Assembly (NCBI GenBank): GCA_050181915.1
Contig: JBFXCS010000002.1
Location: 434,001 to 498,000 of the forward strand
From: JBFXCS01 sp050181915
GTDB taxonomy: Bacteria; Actinomycetota; Thermoleophilia; Miltoncostaeales; Miltoncostaeaceae
Direction of reading: 5' to 3'
DNA: 64,000 nucleotides
Positions within the stretch are counted from its first letter, which is position 1, and the number at the start of each line of letters is the position of its first letter. A program made the translations under genes and the position numbers. Positions 32,634-42,019 of the stretch are shown piece after piece. The notes below the pieces were generated by a model. It did no database searches. It saw only the letters and a list, made by a program, of their open reading frames with translations, and was not told the DNA's origin.

Positions 32634-34334
32634 CTAGGTGAGGGTGTACTCCGGGCCGCTGCCGCCCTCCGGCGGGGTGAGCCTGCCGCCCTTCGCGGTG
32701 ATCGCCCCGCACTGCACGCAGTTCGACGGGTTCACGTGCACCGTCACCGTGCCGTCCGCGGCCGGGCCTCCCTCTGCGATCTCGTACACCTTCGCCGGGC
32801 ACATCCACTCCCAGGTGGTCGCGAGCTCCAGCGGCACCTGCTGCTGGATGCGGATGTGGCTCGGCTGGTCGTCCCGCGTCGCGTTCCCCGACGCGAAGAC
32901 GCTGCCCAGCTTGTCGAAGACGTACTTGCCGTCCGGCTTCGGGTAGCTCGAGTTGCGGGAGCCGATGAACACCGGCTCCTTCGCGTCGGGCTTGAAGCGC
33001 ACCGGCTTGCGCGGCGCGTGCCCGAACGATCCGGTCGCCATGCCGTGGATCATCCCGCCGTAGATGAAGCCCTTCTGGAAGGCGGGGCGGATGTTGCGGA
33101 CCTTCCACAGGTCCTTCCAGATCTGCGAGTCCCGGATGCCCTTGGTGTAGCCCCAGAGGCCCGCCGGGTCGGTCGCCTTGCCGGCCTTCAGGGCGGCGTA
33201 GATCGACTCCGCGGCGATCATCCCCGAGTGGATCGCGTTGTGGACCCCCTTCAGGGCCATCATGTCCACGAACCCGGCCGAGTCGCCGACCAGCACGGCG
33301 CCCGGCACGTGCATGCGGCTGGGCAGCCCGTACAGGCCGCCGCCCGGGATGGTCTTCGCGCCCCAGGCGAGCCGCTCGCCGTCCTCGATGATCGAGCGGA
33401 TGAAGGGGTGCGTCTTGAACTCCTGCAGCACGTCGTGCACCGACAGGGTCGCGTCGGCGTAGTCGAGCCCGGCGACGTACCCGAGCGAGACCATGTCGGG
33501 GCCCATCGGGTAGATCCAGGAGCCGCCGTACTCGCGGTACTTGGTGCGCAGCCGCAGCGGCCAGCCGAGGGTGTGGATGACCTTGGTGAGCGGCTTCTGG
33601 ACCCGCCAGACCTCCTTGACGCCGAGCTCCCAGATCTGGGTCGAGTCGCGGTCGAGGTCGAAGTGCTTGCGGATCACGCCGGCGAGGTGGCCCGCCGTGC
33701 CCTCGGCGATGACCGTCACCTTGGCGTGCACCTCGGCGCCCGGCTCGAAGGCGGCCAGCTGCTCGCCCTCCTTGCCGCGGCCCTTGTCGCCGGTCAGGAC
33801 GCCCATCACCCGGCCGCTCTCGACGAGCAGCTTCTGGCAGTCGGTCTCGGGGAGCATGAAGGCCCCCAGCTCCTCGGCCTGCTCGCTCATCCACCGGCCG
33901 AGCTGGCTGATCGAGACGACCCAGTTGCCGTGGTTCTTCATCTGCGGCGGGGTCGGGATGCGGACCTTGCCGTTCTTCAGCATGAAGTAGACCGACTCGC
34001 CGCTGACCACGTCGTAGTGCGGGATGTCCGCGTCGTCGACGTCCGGGAACAGCGCCTTGATCGGCCCGGGGCGCATGACCGCGCCGGACAGCAGGTGCGA
34101 GCCGGGGCCCTTGCCCTTGTCGGCGACGGCGATCGGCACCTCGCCCAGCTGCTCCATCAGCGCCTCGTCCTCGGCCAGCAGCTGCCCGAGTCGTACGGCG
34201 GTGGCGAGGCCGCCTGGGCCGGCGCCCACGATCAGCACGCCGACCTCGATGCGCTCATCCTCGGCCGCTGCCGGCGGGATGACGTAGTCGGACGACGCGA
34301 AGGGGGGCGGATAGTGCGCCGGGAGGATGCTCAT
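32634..34334 (-). CDS. Electron-transfer flavoprotein:quinone oxidoreductase
   Basis: 566 residues, full length. It passes electrons from ETF to the quinone pool at the membrane. FAD motif VLIVGAGPGGLATAVRL, the HLLSGAVMRP loop, the membrane-insertion region (IPGGGLYGLPSRMHVPGAVLVGDSAGFVDM, around 335-365) and the C-terminal CPAKVYE are canonical. The [4Fe-4S] site is odd: NCVQCGAI has the second and third Cys, but the fourth (usually C-x-x-C-x-x-C) is Ile. No ETF alpha/beta genes are nearby. Confidence 0.92.
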   Translation of the reverse strand: MSILPAHYPPPFASSDYVIPPAAAEDERIEVGVLIVGAGPGGLATAVRLGQLLAEDEALMEQLGEVPIAVADKGKGPGSHLLSGAVMRPGPIKALFPDVDDADIPHYDVVSGESVYFMLKNGKVRIPTPPQMKNHGNWVVSISQLGRWMSEQAEELGAFMLPETDCQKLLVESGRVMGVLTGDKGRGKEGEQLAAFEPGAEVHAKVTVIAEGTAGHLAGVIRKHFDLDRDSTQIWELGVKEVWRVQKPLTKVIHTLGWPLRLRTKYREYGGSWIYPMGPDMVSLGYVAGLDYADATLSVHDVLQEFKTHPFIRSIIEDGERLAWGAKTIPGGGLYGLPSRMHVPGAVLVGDSAGFVDMMALKGVHNAIHSGMIAAESIYAALKAGKATDPAGLWGYTKGIRDSQIWKDLWKVRNIRPAFQKGFIYGGMIHGMATGSFGHAPRKPVRFKPDAKEPVFIGSRNSSYPKPDGKYVFDKLGSVFASGNATRDDQPSHIRIQQQVPLELATTWEWMCPAKVYEIAEGGPAADGTVTVHVNPSNCVQCGAITAKGGRLTPPEGGSGPEYTLT

Positions 34335-34401
34335 GACGACTCGCTCGCGGTTTCGGGTACGTGTGACGCGATCTTACCCATGCGAATCGGGGCGCACGGC
34401 C

Positions 34402-34433
34402 CGTCGCGCGGGGTCTTCCGACCCCGCGCGACG
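34402..34433 (-). terminator. Perfect GC-rich hairpin after pntB
   Basis: A 14-bp perfect stem (34402-34415 with 34420-34433) and a 4-nt TTCC loop lies 16 nt beyond the pntB stop. There is no T tract, so intrinsic termination of the classical kind is uncertain, but position and stability fit an end-of-operon signal. Confidence 0.6.
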
Positions 34434-34448
34434 AGCGGCGCGGCGGCG

Positions 34449-35855
34449 CTACAGGCCGATCGAGTCGCGCTGGCCGGCGACCTCGCCGGCCATCTCGGTG
34501 ACGACCGACTTGGCGTCGCCGAACACCATCGAGGTCTTCTCGTTGAAGAAGAGCTCGTTCTCGATGCCGGCGAAGCCGGCGCGCATGCTGCGCTTGACCA
34601 CGAAGATCGTGGAGGCCTTGTCGACCTCCAGGATCGGCATGCCGTAGATCGGGCTGCCCGTGTCGTGGCGGGCCGCCGGATTGACGACGTCGTTGGCGCC
34701 CAGGACCAGCACCACGTCGGTCTGGGGGAAGTCGTCGTTGATCTCGTCCATGTCGAGCAGCTTGTCGTAGGGGACGTTGGCCTCGGCGAGCAGCACGTTC
34801 ATGTGACCGGGCATGCGTCCCGCCACCGGGTGGATGGCGAAGCGCACCTCGACCCCCTCCTTCTCGAGGGCGTCGGCGAGGTCGCGCACCTTGTGCTGCG
34901 CCTGGGCGACGGCCATGCCGTAGCCCGGCACGATCACGACCGAGCGGGCGATCTTCATCAGGTCGGCGGCCTCGTCGACCGTCGCCGTCCGGTAGGTGCC
35001 GAGGTCGTCGGCGCCCGCCGCGGCCACGGCGTCCACCGCCCCGAAGGCCCCGAACAGCACGTTGCTGAACGAGCGGTTCATGGCCCGGCACATGATGATC
35101 GAGAGGATCAGGCCGGAGGCGCCGTCGAGGGCGCCGGCCACGATCAGCAGCTTGCTGTCGAGCACGAAGCCGAGGGCCGCGGCCGACAGGCCGGCGTAGC
35201 TGTTGAGCAGCGCGATCACGGTCGGCATGTCGGCGCCGCCGATCGGGATGATCAGGAAGACGCCGAAGGCGAGGCCGAGCACCGCGATGATCGGCACGAT
35301 CCAGGTCGCGTCGGTGTTGAACACCAGCACGATCACCAGCACCAGGGCGGCGAGCAGCACCGCGAAGTTCACGGCGTTCTGGCCCTTGTAGATGATCGGC
35401 CGCTGAGGCAGCCACTCCTGCAGCTTGCCGGCGGCCATGAGGGAGCCGGTGAACACCAGGAACCCGAGCACGATCTCGATGCCCAGCACGATGGTGTCGA
35501 ACTTCGTGATGTGGTCGCGCTCGAGGTAGTAGTGCGCGGTGCCCACGAGCGCCGCGGCGAGGCCGCCGAAGGCGTGCGACAGCGCGATGCGCTGCGGCAT
35601 GGCGGTCATCGGCACCAGCAGGCCCAGCGGCACGCCGATCACCGAGCCGAGGAGGGCGGCGACGGCGATCAGGATGTAGCCCTGGGTGGTGATGTCGGGC
35701 CAGAAGAGGGTGGCCACGATCGCGATGCCGAAGCCGATCTCGCCGGCCAGGACGCCGCGCCGGGCGGTGGGGGCGGACGACATCCACTTCAGCGAGAGGG
35801 CGAAGCCCAGCGCCCCGACCAGGTAGGCCAGGTTGATCCAGTCCATGCGGTCCAT
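34449..35855 (-). CDS. pntB: NAD(P) transhydrogenase subunit beta
   Basis: 468 residues. About eight or nine membrane helices (domain II) followed by the NADP(H)-binding domain III with VIVPGYGMAVAQAQ, GRMPGHMNVLLAEANVPYD and GANDVVNPAA. Couples hydride transfer from NADH to NADP+ to proton movement across the membrane. ATG 35855 overlaps the PntAB stop by one base (TGATG); an ATG nine bases in (35846) is the alternative. Confidence 0.95.
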   Translation of the reverse strand: MDRMDWINLAYLVGALGFALSLKWMSSAPTARRGVLAGEIGFGIAIVATLFWPDITTQGYILIAVAALLGSVIGVPLGLLVPMTAMPQRIALSHAFGGLAAALVGTAHYYLERDHITKFDTIVLGIEIVLGFLVFTGSLMAAGKLQEWLPQRPIIYKGQNAVNFAVLLAALVLVIVLVFNTDATWIVPIIAVLGLAFGVFLIIPIGGADMPTVIALLNSYAGLSAAALGFVLDSKLLIVAGALDGASGLILSIIMCRAMNRSFSNVLFGAFGAVDAVAAAGADDLGTYRTATVDEAADLMKIARSVVIVPGYGMAVAQAQHKVRDLADALEKEGVEVRFAIHPVAGRMPGHMNVLLAEANVPYDKLLDMDEINDDFPQTDVVLVLGANDVVNPAARHDTGSPIYGMPILEVDKASTIFVVKRSMRAGFAGIENELFFNEKTSMVFGDAKSVVTEMAGEVAGQRDSIGL

Positions 35856-36193
35856 CAGGCGCCGCCCTCCTCGGCCGCCGGGGCGTCCGCAGCGGCGGCG
35901 GCCGGCTTCGGCCGCGGCTTGAACATCTTCAGCATGCGGTCGGTGATGATGAAGCCGCCCACCACGTTGATGGTCGAGCACACCACGGCGATGAAGCCGA
36001 GGATCTTCGAGTAGGTGGTCTCGGTCTGGCCGAGGATCACGATCGAGCCCACCAGCGCGATGGCCGAGAGGGCGTTGGTGAGGGCCATCAGCGGCGTGTG
36101 CAGCAGCTTCGGGATGCGCCGGATGACCTCGAAGCCGACGAAGCCCGCCAGCGCGAAGATGAACAGGCTGGTGATGATCTGGTCGGCGCTCAC
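35855..36193 (-). CDS. pntAB: NAD(P) transhydrogenase subunit alpha, membrane part
   Basis: 112 residues with three or four membrane helices and a Pro/Ala-rich tail. FEVIRRIPKLLHTPLMALTN and SIVILGQ match the short alpha-2 subunit of three-gene transhydrogenases. GTG 36193 overlaps pntAA by 4 nt and it overlaps pntB by one base. Confidence 0.93.
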   Translation of the reverse strand: MSADQIITSLFIFALAGFVGFEVIRRIPKLLHTPLMALTNALSAIALVGSIVILGQTETTYSKILGFIAVVCSTINVVGGFIITDRMLKMFKPRPKPAAAAADAPAAEEGGA

Positions 36194-37392
36194 GAGGCGA
36201 CCCCGATCGCGTCACGGACGCGCTCGTTCAGGATCTCCCCGTCGCGGCAGACCATGCTCTGGTTGACCACGTCGTCCTCGGGATCGGGCGCGATGGCGCC
36301 GTTGGCGATGAGCAGGCCGATGAAGTTGGCCACGTTCTTGGCGTAGACCAGGCTCGAGTGGTGGGCGACGCTCGACGGGACGTTGACCGGCCCGATGATG
36401 CTCACCCCGTTGTCGGTGACGACGGTCTCGCCCGCCTTGGTCAGCTCGCAGTTGCCGCCCTGCTCGGCGGCCAGATCGACCACCACGGAGCCGGCCCTCA
36501 TGCCGGCGACCTGCTCGGCGGTGAGCAGGGTGGGCGCCTTGGCCCCCTGCACCTGCGCGGTCGTGATGACGACGTCGGAGCCGGCGATGGTCTTGGCCAT
36601 CATCTCCTGCTGCTTGCGCAGGGTCTCCTCGCTGAGCGCCGAGGCGTAGGCGCCCGAGCCCGCGCCCTCCTGGCCGGTGTCGAGCGGCAGCTCGAGGAAC
36701 CTGGCGCCGAGGCTCTTCACCTCCTCGCCGGCCGCGGCGCGCACGTCGTACGCCTCGACCACGGCGCCGAGGCGGCGGGCGGTGGCGATGGCCGACAGGC
36801 CCGCGACGCCGGCGCCGATCACGAACACCTTGGCGGGCGCCAGGGTGCCGGCGGCGGTGGTGAGCAGGGGGAACACCTTGGGCAGGGCCTCGGCCGCGAG
36901 CAGCACGGCCTTGTAGCCGGCGATGTTCGCCTGGGACGACAGCACGTCCATCGCCTGGGCCCGCGTGGTGCGCGGGACGAGCTCGAGGGCGTAGAGCGTC
37001 GCGCCGGTCGCGGCGACGGCGGCGACCACCTCGGGCTGCGCGAAGGGCGCGACGGTCCCGATGACCGTCTGGCCCCGGCTGATGGACGCGAGGTCCGGGC
37101 TCTCGGCGTCGGCGCCGGCCACCCGCACGGTCGCGAGGATGTCGGCTCCGAGGGCGGCGGCGCGCGTGCTCACCTCGGCTCCCCTGGCGACGTACTCGTC
37201 GTCGGGGAATCCGGCGGCGGCTCCCGCGCCGGCCTCGACGACTACTCGCAGGCCGAGCTTCGTGAGAGCCGGGAGGGCGGCGGGGGTGATGGCCACGCGT
37301 CGCTCGCCGGCGAGCGATTCCGCGGGCACACCCACGGTCACGGCACGTGAGGATGTGGCCCCGTCGGGCGGGGGGGAGGATGAGTCGGACAC
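36190..37392 (-). CDS. pntAA: NAD(P) transhydrogenase subunit alpha, NAD-binding part
   Basis: 400 residues of domain I. VTVGVPAESLAGERRVAITP at the N terminus, the RQD-loop region VPRTTRAQAMDVLSSQANIA and the Rossmann VFVIGAGVAGLSAIATARRL bind NAD(H). RAQAMD replaces the more usual SRAQSMD by small changes. First gene of pntAA-pntAB-pntB, all coupled by overlaps. GTG 37392 chosen; GGGAA lies upstream. Confidence 0.94.
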   Translation of the reverse strand: MSDSSSPPPDGATSSRAVTVGVPAESLAGERRVAITPAALPALTKLGLRVVVEAGAGAAAGFPDDEYVARGAEVSTRAAALGADILATVRVAGADAESPDLASISRGQTVIGTVAPFAQPEVVAAVAATGATLYALELVPRTTRAQAMDVLSSQANIAGYKAVLLAAEALPKVFPLLTTAAGTLAPAKVFVIGAGVAGLSAIATARRLGAVVEAYDVRAAAGEEVKSLGARFLELPLDTGQEGAGSGAYASALSEETLRKQQEMMAKTIAGSDVVITTAQVQGAKAPTLLTAEQVAGMRAGSVVVDLAAEQGGNCELTKAGETVVTDNGVSIIGPVNVPSSVAHHSSLVYAKNVANFIGLLIANGAIAPDPEDDVVNQSMVCRDGEILNERVRDAIGVAS

Positions 37393-37482
37393 GAATCGTT
37401 CCCGGGACGCTGGCGGAAGGGTGTCGCTGTCTATCCTATGGTTCCGGCGGGGTCAACGCGCGAAATGCCACGATCTCCGCGG

Positions 37483-38931
37483 TCAGGGCCGGGCGGCGCG
37501 GGTGACCCGGGTCGTTCCCCGGCCGGCCGACTTCGCGCGGTACAGGGCGTCGTCGGCGAGGGCCATCAGCCCGCGCACCCCGGTGGCCGGGTGGGCCTGG
37601 CAGGCGCCCGCCGACATCGACAGCGGCGCGCCCGGCGTGGCCACCGCGGCGAGCTCCGCGCGGACGCGCTCGATCGCCCCCACCGCCCCGTCCAGGCCGG
37701 CGTCCACCAGGACCCAGGCGAACTCGTCGCCGCCCATCCGGGCGGCCGTGTCCTGGGGGCGGGAGTGGCCGCGCAGGATGGTCGCGATGCTCACGATGGC
37801 GCGGTCGCCGGCGTCGTGGCCCCAGGCGTCGTTGACCGACTTCAGCCCGTCCAGGTCGATCAGCGCCAGCGTGACCGGGCGGCGGGTGCGCGCCGCGTGG
37901 GCGATCGCCGCCCGCAGCCGCTCCACCAGCACGCGCCGGTTCGCGAGACCGCTCAGCGGGTCGGTCATCGCCTGGGCGCGCAGCTCGTCGCGCGCCTCCG
38001 CGTTGGAGATGGCGAGGCCGCACAGCTCGGCGAAGCGCTCCAGGCGCTCCTCGGCGGCGGGGCTGAACGGGACGGCGTCGGCCCGCGCCACCGCGACGGC
38101 TCCCCAGAGGGCCCCGGACACGTGGATCGGCGCCGCGACCGCGCCGGTCGGCCCGGCGCGCCCGCCGTCGGCGCAGGTCGGATCGCCGACGGCGTCGACG
38201 CGGGTGGCCGAGTCGGTGCGCCGCACCCGGGAGAGGGCGCCGTCGCCCTCCGGCGAGGCCCTCGCCGGGAAGGCGGCGTCCAGGTGGCGCTGATCGCCCC
38301 AGCGCCCCACCGGCACGGCGGCGTCGCCGTCGAAGCGGACCACGGAGCCGCCGCAGCCCCCGATCAGGTCGGCGGCGAGCTCCGCGGCGAGCGCGCAGGT
38401 CTCGTCGGGGCGGGCGCCGGCGGCGACCGAGGTGGCGAGGCGCCGCAGCGCGCTCTGCTCCGCCGCCATCCGCTCGATGCGCAGCGCCGACTCGTGCGGC
38501 GCGGTGACGTCGGTGCCGCTCAGCAGGTGGCCGGCGAAGGTCCCGCCGGGCGCGTGCCGCGGCAGGAGCCGCGCCGACAGCCAGCGCGGCAGGCCGTCGT
38601 CGCGCTCCACCCGGGCCGAGATGCAGACGGGGGGCGATCCCGGACGCGGCGTGCCCGCCGCCTCCAGCGCCTCGCGCACCCGCTCGCGGTCGGCGGGGTG
38701 CAGCACCGCGTACCAGAGGCGACCCACGATCCGGTCGCGCGGGCGGCCCACCAGGTCCTCCCATCCCCCGCCCACCTCGGTGACCACGCCCTCGGGGTCG
38801 GTGACGGCGACGATCAGATGCCCCGTCTCCAGCCCCGCCGCGCGGAAGGCGCGCAGGACCTCGTCGTCCGGCCCCGCCCCGCTCATGCCGATGCGTCGGT
38901 CGGTGGACGCCATGGTCGAGACATCCGCCAT
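37483..38931 (-). CDS. PAS-GAF-GGDEF diguanylate cyclase
   Basis: 482 residues, no membrane segments. PAS domain (about 35-150), GAF domain (about 165-310; conserved GAVAAPIHVSGALWGAVAV), then GGDEF (about 320-480) with MTDPLSGLANRR and the intact active site MGGDEF. An RxxD inhibitory site just before it is not obvious. Expected to make c-di-GMP in response to a cytoplasmic ligand. No EAL domain. Start ATG 38931; later ATGs are possible. Confidence 0.9.
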   Translation of the reverse strand: MADVSTMASTDRRIGMSGAGPDDEVLRAFRAAGLETGHLIVAVTDPEGVVTEVGGGWEDLVGRPRDRIVGRLWYAVLHPADRERVREALEAAGTPRPGSPPVCISARVERDDGLPRWLSARLLPRHAPGGTFAGHLLSGTDVTAPHESALRIERMAAEQSALRRLATSVAAGARPDETCALAAELAADLIGGCGGSVVRFDGDAAVPVGRWGDQRHLDAAFPARASPEGDGALSRVRRTDSATRVDAVGDPTCADGGRAGPTGAVAAPIHVSGALWGAVAVARADAVPFSPAAEERLERFAELCGLAISNAEARDELRAQAMTDPLSGLANRRVLVERLRAAIAHAARTRRPVTLALIDLDGLKSVNDAWGHDAGDRAIVSIATILRGHSRPQDTAARMGGDEFAWVLVDAGLDGAVGAIERVRAELAAVATPGAPLSMSAGACQAHPATGVRGLMALADDALYRAKSAGRGTTRVTRAARP

Positions 38932-38951
38932 ACCGTCGCCGGTTTAGACCG

Positions 38952-39626
38952 TCACGCGGAGGTGCCGCGGTCCGATTCCTGCAGCGCCCGGATGCCGGCG
39001 GCGACGAACGCGACGGCCCGGTCGAGCCGCTCCAGCGCCTCGACCCGCCGCCGCGACAGGTCCGCGTCGTCGCGCGCCTCCTCCTGGCCGTGCCGGTCGA
39101 GCACCTCGAGCATCGCCGACGTCGCCGCCGCCGCCATGCGCGCCTCCAGGGCGTCGGGCGCCGCGCCGAGGTCGTCGGCGATCGCCGCCTGCAGCAGGCG
39201 CCGGGAGCGGGCGATCGCGCCGTCCTGGTAGGCGCGCAGCGCCGGATCCGAGGCGACGAGGCGGCGCCTGACCGTGATCTGCGCCTCCCGCTCCACCAGC
39301 TCGGGGAGCATCTCGATGATCCAGTCGCGCAGGGTCTCCGGCGCGGTCTGACCGTCGGGACGATCGCCCAGGCGCCGCTCGAGCCGCACCGCCCAGTCGG
39401 CGTAGTCGGCGAACGCCAGCTCCTCCTTGGCGGGGAAGTAGGCCGACACCGTGCGCGGCGAGACGTCGGCGGCCTCGGCGATCTGGGCGATGGTGGTGGC
39501 CTGGTAGCCCTGGCGGTCGAACAGATCGAGCGCGGCGTCGGCGATCGCGCGCCGGGTGCGCCGCTTCTTGCGCTCGCGCAGGCCGCCGTCCTGGCACTCG
39601 GCCACCGCGTCCGGGAAGATCTGCAT
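38952..39626 (-). CDS. TetR-family transcriptional regulator
   Basis: 224 residues. HTH at about 18-65 (RRAIADAALDLFDRQGYQAT then VSPRTVSAYFPAKEEL), followed by a helical ligand domain with a variable C terminus. Divergent from an MMPL transporter 103 nt away, which is the likely target, as is common for efflux genes. Ligand unknown. Confidence 0.9.
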   Translation of the reverse strand: MQIFPDAVAECQDGGLRERKKRRTRRAIADAALDLFDRQGYQATTIAQIAEAADVSPRTVSAYFPAKEELAFADYADWAVRLERRLGDRPDGQTAPETLRDWIIEMLPELVEREAQITVRRRLVASDPALRAYQDGAIARSRRLLQAAIADDLGAAPDALEARMAAAATSAMLEVLDRHGQEEARDDADLSRRRVEALERLDRAVAFVAAGIRALQESDRGTSA

Positions 39627-39729
39627 CGCGTGTAATCTTATCTCACACGTAACTTTGCGTCCATAGTGATATTGCAGCCTCTGCTAGATTGGCGCGCGGA
39701 TTCTGCCCCCGGATCGTCATGGGAGAGCC
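39627..39729. promoter_or_regulatory. TetR/MMPL divergent promoter-operator region
   Basis: AT-rich relative to surroundings. An inverted repeat CGTGT (39629-39633) and ACACG (39645-39649), 11-nt spacer, sits next to the TetR start and could be the operator. A TAGATT hexamer near 39685 and GGGAGAG before ATG 39730 serve the transporter. Confidence 0.5.
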
Positions 39730-41913
39730 ATGTCACTGTTCCTCGCGCGCCTCGCAGGCGCGATCGCCGGTCATTGGAAGAGGGCCGGAATCATCGCGAT
39801 CATCGCGATCATCGCGATCGGCGCCGCCTCGGTCGCCGGTGGGAAGGCCGCTGACGATTTCACCGTGCCGGGTGCGGAGTCGCAGAAGGCCGTCGACCTC
39901 TTCCAGGAGCACAACAAGACCTTCGCCGGCGTCGACGCGAACCTCGTGTTCAGCGCCACCGAGGGCGTGCTCGACACCCCCGCGCGCCGCCAGCGCATCG
40001 AGGCCGCGCTCGCCGAGGTCGAGAAGCTGCCCCACGTCACCGACGTGAGCCCCGCCTTCGGCCCGGACGCGGCCGTCTCGGACGACGGCCGGATCGCCTC
40101 GGTCACCGTCCGCTACGACGTCGACTTCGGCGGCATCAAGAAGGAGGACGGCACCGCCCTCGAGGACGCCGCGCGCGCCGCCGAGGGCGACGGCGTCGAG
40201 GTCGCGATGCGCGGCACCCCGATCGACCTCGCGCAGGAGCAGAGCGTCCCCATCGGCGAGCTGGTCGGCGTCGCCGTCGCGCTGGTGCTGCTGACGCTGC
40301 TCTTCCGCTCCGGCGCCGCGATGGCCGCCACCCTGATCGGCGCCCTGCTCGGCGTCTTCGTGGGGCAGATGCTGATCGGCGCGCTCTCCCAGCCCCTCGG
40401 CCTGCCGGAGTTCGCCGCCACGATCGCCCTGATGCTCGGCCTGGGCGCCGGCATCGACTACGCCCTGCTCATCATCGGGCGCTTCAGAGAGCAGCTCGCG
40501 GCGGGCGACGACGTGCGCGACGCGGTCGCCAAGTCGGCCGCCACGTCGGGCGCGACGGTCGTCGCCGCCGGCCTCATCGTGATGGTCGCGATCGCCGGCT
40601 TGCTGCTGGTGGGCATCCCGCTGATCGGCAAGCTCGGCATCGGCACCGCGATCGGCGTCGCCGCCGTCGTCGTGTCGGCCATCACCATCCTGCCCATCCT
40701 GATGGCGGCCCTCTCGCGCTGGCTGCGGCCGAAGAAGCCGGAGCACACCCGGCCCTCCCCCGCCTTCCAGCGGTGGGGCACCTGGATCACGGGCCGGCCG
40801 TGGGTGTCGATCGCGCTCGGCATCGCCGTGCTGCTGATCTTCGCCTTCCCGGTGCTCGACATGCGCCTGGGCAACCCGGACGACGGCAACAAGGCGACCT
40901 CCACCACCCAGCGCCAGGCGTACGACAAGCTCTCCGAGGCGTTCGGCCCCGGCTCGAACGGCCCCTTCCTGCTGGCCGTGACGATCCCGGACGACGGCCC
41001 CGAGACCCAATCGCAGCTCGCGGCGCTCGAGACCGCCCTCAAGGACACCCCCGGCGTCGCCAAGGTGAACGCGGCGATCATCAGCGAGGACAAGCAGCTC
41101 GCGACGATCATCGCCGACCCGACCACCGCGCCCCAGGACGCGGCGACCTCGGACCTGCTGAGCGACCTGCGCGACGACGTCATCCCCGCCGCCGTGGAGG
41201 GCACCCCCCTGCACGTCTACGTGGGCGGCCAGACCGCCGGCTTCGAGGACTTCTCGGCGAAGGTCGCCTCACGGCTCATCATCTTCATCGCCGCCGTCAT
41301 CGGCCTGTCGGTGCTGCTGCTGATCATGGCCTTCCGGTCGCTGCTCATCCCGCTGGTCTCGGCCGTCTTCAACATCCTGTCGGTGCTGGCCGCCTACGGC
41401 GTCGTCACCGCGGTGTTCCAGGACGGCGTCGGGGCCGGGCTGATCGGCGTCGACGGCGACATCCCCATCATCAGCTTCTTCCCGGTGATGCTGTTCGCCA
41501 TCCTGTTCGGGCTGAGCATGGACTACAACGTCTTCCTGCTCTCCCGGGTGCACGAGGCGTACAACGAGGGCGACGGCCCGCGCGAGAGCGTGGTGCACGG
41601 GATGTCGCGCATCGGCAAGGTGATCCTGGTCGCCGGCCTGATCATGGCCTCGGTGTTCCTGGCCTTCATGATCACCGACGACGTGATCCAGAAGATGTTC
41701 GGCCTCGGGCTGGGCCTCGCGGTGCTGATCGACGTGCTGATCGTGCGCCTCGTGATCGCGCCCGCGGTGGTGACCCTGCTGGGCCACAAGGCCTGGTGGA
41801 TCCCCGCCTGGCTGGACCGGATCCTTCCGAACATCTCGCTCGAGGGGCACCTGGTGCAGCCCAACGGCGCCTCCCGCGGCGTGGACAAGGACCCGGAGCC
41901 CGACGCGGCCTAG
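39730..41913 (+). CDS. MMPL/RND-family transporter
   Basis: 727 residues, about 12 membrane helices, two halves each with a large outer loop. LMLGLGAGIDYALLIIGRFRE and ILFGLSMDYNVFLLSRVHEA carry the conserved Asp-Tyr pairs of MMPL proton relays. Only distantly alike the MMPL at 21962. Divergent TetR gene suggests inducible export of a toxic or lipid compound. ATG 39730 with GGGAGAG upstream. Confidence 0.94.
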   Translation: MSLFLARLAGAIAGHWKRAGIIAIIAIIAIGAASVAGGKAADDFTVPGAESQKAVDLFQEHNKTFAGVDANLVFSATEGVLDTPARRQRIEAALAEVEKLPHVTDVSPAFGPDAAVSDDGRIASVTVRYDVDFGGIKKEDGTALEDAARAAEGDGVEVAMRGTPIDLAQEQSVPIGELVGVAVALVLLTLLFRSGAAMAATLIGALLGVFVGQMLIGALSQPLGLPEFAATIALMLGLGAGIDYALLIIGRFREQLAAGDDVRDAVAKSAATSGATVVAAGLIVMVAIAGLLLVGIPLIGKLGIGTAIGVAAVVVSAITILPILMAALSRWLRPKKPEHTRPSPAFQRWGTWITGRPWVSIALGIAVLLIFAFPVLDMRLGNPDDGNKATSTTQRQAYDKLSEAFGPGSNGPFLLAVTIPDDGPETQSQLAALETALKDTPGVAKVNAAIISEDKQLATIIADPTTAPQDAATSDLLSDLRDDVIPAAVEGTPLHVYVGGQTAGFEDFSAKVASRLIIFIAAVIGLSVLLLIMAFRSLLIPLVSAVFNILSVLAAYGVVTAVFQDGVGAGLIGVDGDIPIISFFPVMLFAILFGLSMDYNVFLLSRVHEAYNEGDGPRESVVHGMSRIGKVILVAGLIMASVFLAFMITDDVIQKMFGLGLGLAVLIDVLIVRLVIAPAVVTLLGHKAWWIPAWLDRILPNISLEGHLVQPNGASRGVDKDPEPDAA

Positions 41914-42019
41914 GAGCCGCGCCGCGCCGCCGCCCCTCCCGGCCCGCCGGGACCCGGGGCGGCGGCGGGCGGGGCGGGACTACCCTCACCCGGTCCGCCC
42001 GTTCCAGGTGAGGAGACGC

